A stretch of 64,000 bases of DNA from assembly GCA_036268615.1 (NCBI GenBank), contig DATATV010000049.1, positions 3,891 to 67,890 of the forward strand. The letters are read 5' to 3'. Positions 62,087 to 64,000 of this stretch are shown piece after piece. The notes under the pieces are model-generated. The model was not told where the DNA came from. It made no database searches and was given only the letters and a program-made list of their open reading frames with translations. Positions within the stretch are counted from its first letter, which is position 1. Each line of letters opens with the position of its first letter. Source of the stretch: DATATV01 sp036268615 (GTDB lineage: Bacteria; Actinomycetota; Actinomycetes; Mycobacteriales; Pseudonocardiaceae). Position numbers and translations under genes: made by a program.

Positions 62087-62881
62087 ATGGTGCGGGAGAC
62101 GGAGCTCTCGCTGCTCGAACTGGATCTGATCGGCGAGGCACTGGGGCTGGACGTGCGGCCGTTCCCGTTCGAGTTCCCGTCCCACGGTGACCTGCTGGAG
62201 GATCGCGCCCGGCTGGCCGAAGTGGTGCACGGGACGCTGGGCGGCAAGGGCCTGATCGAGGGTGCCCGGTTCGTGCCGGAGCTGGAGCGGCAGATCCGCG
62301 CGTTCGCCCGGGGTCGGGTGTCGGTGGTGCTGGTCGGCACGGCCGGTTCGCGCAGCCTGCTGGCCCGGATGTCGGGTGACGACCGGTTCGCCGTGTTGGC
62401 CGAGCAGCGCTCGCAGATGATGCGGTTCGAGTCGGTCAACCCGGACAACCCGGTGCGCGCGATCGTCGGGCTGGTGCCGCCGATGAAGCCCGCGTCCGGC
62501 CGCTCGCTGACGATCACCAGGCCCGCGCCGGTCACCACGCGTCCCCGGCACCGCCGCGACGACGAGGACGAGGTGTTCAACCAGGGCGTGCTGCAACCGG
62601 TGCGGACCGTGCAGGGCCCGTCGGCGGCCAGCCAGAGCGCGGTTGCCGAGATCATGCGCCGGCCGAGGATGGGCAGCGGCTACTTCACGGTCAGCGTGCG
62701 CCAGCGCAACGGTCGCGAGGGGGAGCCACTGACGGTCAGCTGGCTGGACACTGACGCCGGGCGCTATGTGGCCATCCCGGACGCGCGGCCGGACGGCAGC
62801 CTTGATGTCACCTACACCCCGGGTGACCTGCAACTACTTGACCAGATAGTCAACCGGCACATGCTGACTCTGACCCAATAG
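62087..62881 (+). CDS. ESX secretion-associated protein, EspG family
   Basis: A 264-residue EspG-like protein. In mycobacteria EspG chaperones PE/PPE substrates in the cytosol before type VII secretion. Supporting features are the N-terminal ELSLLELDLIGEALGLDVRPFPFE, a Gly/Arg-containing middle, YFTVSVRQRNGREGEPL and the C-terminal VTYTPGDLQLLDQIVNRHML. No signal peptide. It lies 202 bp upstream of a PPE-like gene, its probable client. Confidence 0.85.
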   Translation: MVRETELSLLELDLIGEALGLDVRPFPFEFPSHGDLLEDRARLAEVVHGTLGGKGLIEGARFVPELERQIRAFARGRVSVVLVGTAGSRSLLARMSGDDRFAVLAEQRSQMMRFESVNPDNPVRAIVGLVPPMKPASGRSLTITRPAPVTTRPRHRRDDEDEVFNQGVLQPVRTVQGPSAASQSAVAEIMRRPRMGSGYFTVSVRQRNGREGEPLTVSWLDTDAGRYVAIPDARPDGSLDVTYTPGDLQLLDQIVNRHMLTLTQ

Positions 62882-63083
62882 GGTGAAATTGTCAGCTGGT
62901 CGGAACCCGGGGTGGTGTTGAGTACATCTTGATACCGTGGTCGCACGCGGTGCGCGGTTGACGCTGGGTGGTGGGTGGACGTGGGCCTGACCGGGTCACA
63001 GGCCACGTCGGCCCTGGTCAGCCGGGGTGGCTTCGGCGCGACACCGTTGAACTGAGTTGGATCGGGAAGGTTTGGGGAGAACC
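62882..63083. other. Gap between espG-like and PPE-like genes
   Basis: About 200 bp with no gene. The AT-richer stretch around 62915-62945 (GTTGAGTACATCTTGATACC) could hold a promoter, but I cannot define -35/-10 boxes. GGGGAGA at 63074-63080 is the ribosome site of the PPE-like gene. Confidence 0.3.
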
Positions 63084-64000
63084 GTGGCGGACGGGTCTGG
63101 GCAGAGCAAGAACTCGCAGGCGGACCAACAGGCGGTCAACCAGGGCTACAACCAGTTCCACCTGCACCACCACACCAGCACCGCGCAGACGGCTGCCCAG
63201 ATCCAGCAGCAGGCCGTCAACAAGCAGCTGCAGAACTCCGCCCAGTACGGCCCGCTCGGGCCGCTGATCGCGCTGCCCGAGGGCCTTGTCCAGGGCCAGA
63301 ACCAGCTCGACGGGCAGATCCAGAACCTCAAGCAGGGCATGGATCTCCGGTCGGCGCCGGGCCACTCGACCGCCAACTACATGGGCATCTCGCACCAGCA
63401 GCTCTACGACAGCGTGCAGTCGGTCGACCCGGGCACGGTCGGCGACGTCGGCAGCACCTGGCTCAAGATCGGCAACAGCATGGCCGGCACGCTGGACACC
63501 GTGGCCGCCGCGCTGACCACCAGCCAGTCCACCTGGACCGGCCCGGCCAGCGACAAGGCCCGCACCTCGGTGGCGACGCTGGCCAACAAGTCCGGGCAGG
63601 CCGGCCAGGCCGCCCAGCTGGCCGGCACACTGACCAGCCAGCAGGCCGACGCGGCCCGCAACGCCAAGGCGAGCGTGCCCGCGCCGCCCAACCCGGCGTA
63701 CAACCCGGCGGCCGCCCAGCAGCAGTTGCAGACCATCCAGGACCCGTTCGCCCTCGCCGTGCAGGGCGCCGCCGACCAGAAGGCGCAGGCCGCCCAGCAG
63801 GCCGCGCACCAGGAGGCGGCCACCGCGGTGCAGGCCTACGACACCCAGGTGCAGCAGACCTCGACCAGCCAGCCGGCCTTCGCGCCGCCGCCCGCGGTGA
63901 CCAGCAAGGGCCCGGGCGGTACCGGCGGCACGGGCACCGGCAGCACCGGGACGGGCGCCGGTGTCGGTGGCCTGCCGACCGGCGGCGGCCCGTTCGTCGG
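63084..64000 (+). CDS. PPE-like/WXG100-type helical secreted protein (truncated by window edge)
   Basis: The frame opens at GTG 63084 behind GGGGAGA and stays open to the end of the window (305 residues visible). The first 40 residues are Gln/Asn/His-rich. Residues about 70-250 look like a long helical hairpin, with STWTGPASDKARTSV matching the W-x-G turn region of PPE/WXG proteins. Helices rich in Gln and Ala follow, then a Pro/Gly-Thr-rich segment (TGGTGTGSTGTGAG) near the edge. With the EspG-like gene upstream this points to a type VII secretion substrate. The C-terminus and full length are not known. Confidence 0.75.
   Translation, partial: MADGSGQSKNSQADQQAVNQGYNQFHLHHHTSTAQTAAQIQQQAVNKQLQNSAQYGPLGPLIALPEGLVQGQNQLDGQIQNLKQGMDLRSAPGHSTANYMGISHQQLYDSVQSVDPGTVGDVGSTWLKIGNSMAGTLDTVAAALTTSQSTWTGPASDKARTSVATLANKSGQAGQAAQLAGTLTSQQADAARNAKASVPAPPNPAYNPAAAQQQLQTIQDPFALAVQGAADQKAQAAQQAAHQEAATAVQAYDTQVQQTSTSQPAFAPPPAVTSKGPGGTGGTGTGSTGTGAGVGGLPTGGGPFV

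Overview
This window is a very GC-rich actinobacterial chromosome segment with many GTG starts, tight ATGA/GTGA gene overlaps, and stem-loop terminators that mostly lack U-tracts. Three features point to the Pseudonocardiales, with the genus unresolved: a mycothiol disulfide reductase, an EspG/PPE-like pair, and the block proS - ferritin-like - rimP-nusA-ylxR-infB-DUF503-rbfA-nrnA-dinF-truB-ribF-rpsO-pnp-dapB-thyX, an order shared with mycobacteria. I see no rRNA, tRNA, insertion sequence, prophage or CRISPR array.

Region 1 (1-25.5 kb) is a cobalamin (B12) region. It opens with the end of cobQ, then a divergent GntR regulator/MFS exporter pair, mycothione reductase, a PEBP-family protein and a SAM methyltransferase. 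Two cobalamin riboswitches follow. The first (about 5.7 kb) precedes cobN. The second (about 12.7 kb) precedes a run that starts with a fused AAA+/VWA chelatase subunit and continues cobO-cobB-cobI-cobM-cobL-cbiG/cobJ, with almost every junction overlapping. A histidine-rich CDF metal transporter, a CbiX-type chelatase and a CysG-like cobA complete the set, which ends in a perfect stem-loop. A late cobalt-insertion system (CobN plus AAA+/VWA subunit) therefore sits beside a CbiX-type chelatase and a CbiG domain. CobM carries a disordered, lysine-rich tail of about 245 residues.

Region 2 (25.5-34.4 kb) is mixed housekeeping and envelope functions: a RIO kinase, YaaA, acetyltransferases, prolyl-tRNA synthetase, membrane-anchored proteins of unknown function (two are clear paralogues), YjbQ, and a Tat lipoprotein translationally coupled to a ferritin-like protein.

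Region 3 (34.6-55 kb) is the translation and RNA-processing core: rimP, nusA, ylxR, infB, DUF503, rbfA, nrnA, dinF, an MFS gene, truB, ribF, an XRE regulator, thpR, rpsO, pnp, an M16 protease, dapB and a small membrane protein. A divergent methyltransferase lies between rbfA and nrnA.

Region 4 (55-64 kb) holds OsmC, a VTT membrane protein, an acetyltransferase, a YcaQ/AlkZ-like DNA glycosylase with a textbook terminator, a ribbon-helix-helix (HicB-like) regulator with a DUF4097 partner, thyX, an ACT-domain protein, a TIGR03085-type protein, EspG and a truncated PPE-like protein.

The most notable unexplained signals are: an array of 8-bp TGACGTCA-like boxes spaced about 11 bp apart between the ribbon-helix-helix gene and thyX; a family of 13-bp GTCCAC-type palindromes concentrated in the cobalamin genes; the CobM tail; and a 9-codon leader ORF coupled to the chelatase gene after the second riboswitch.
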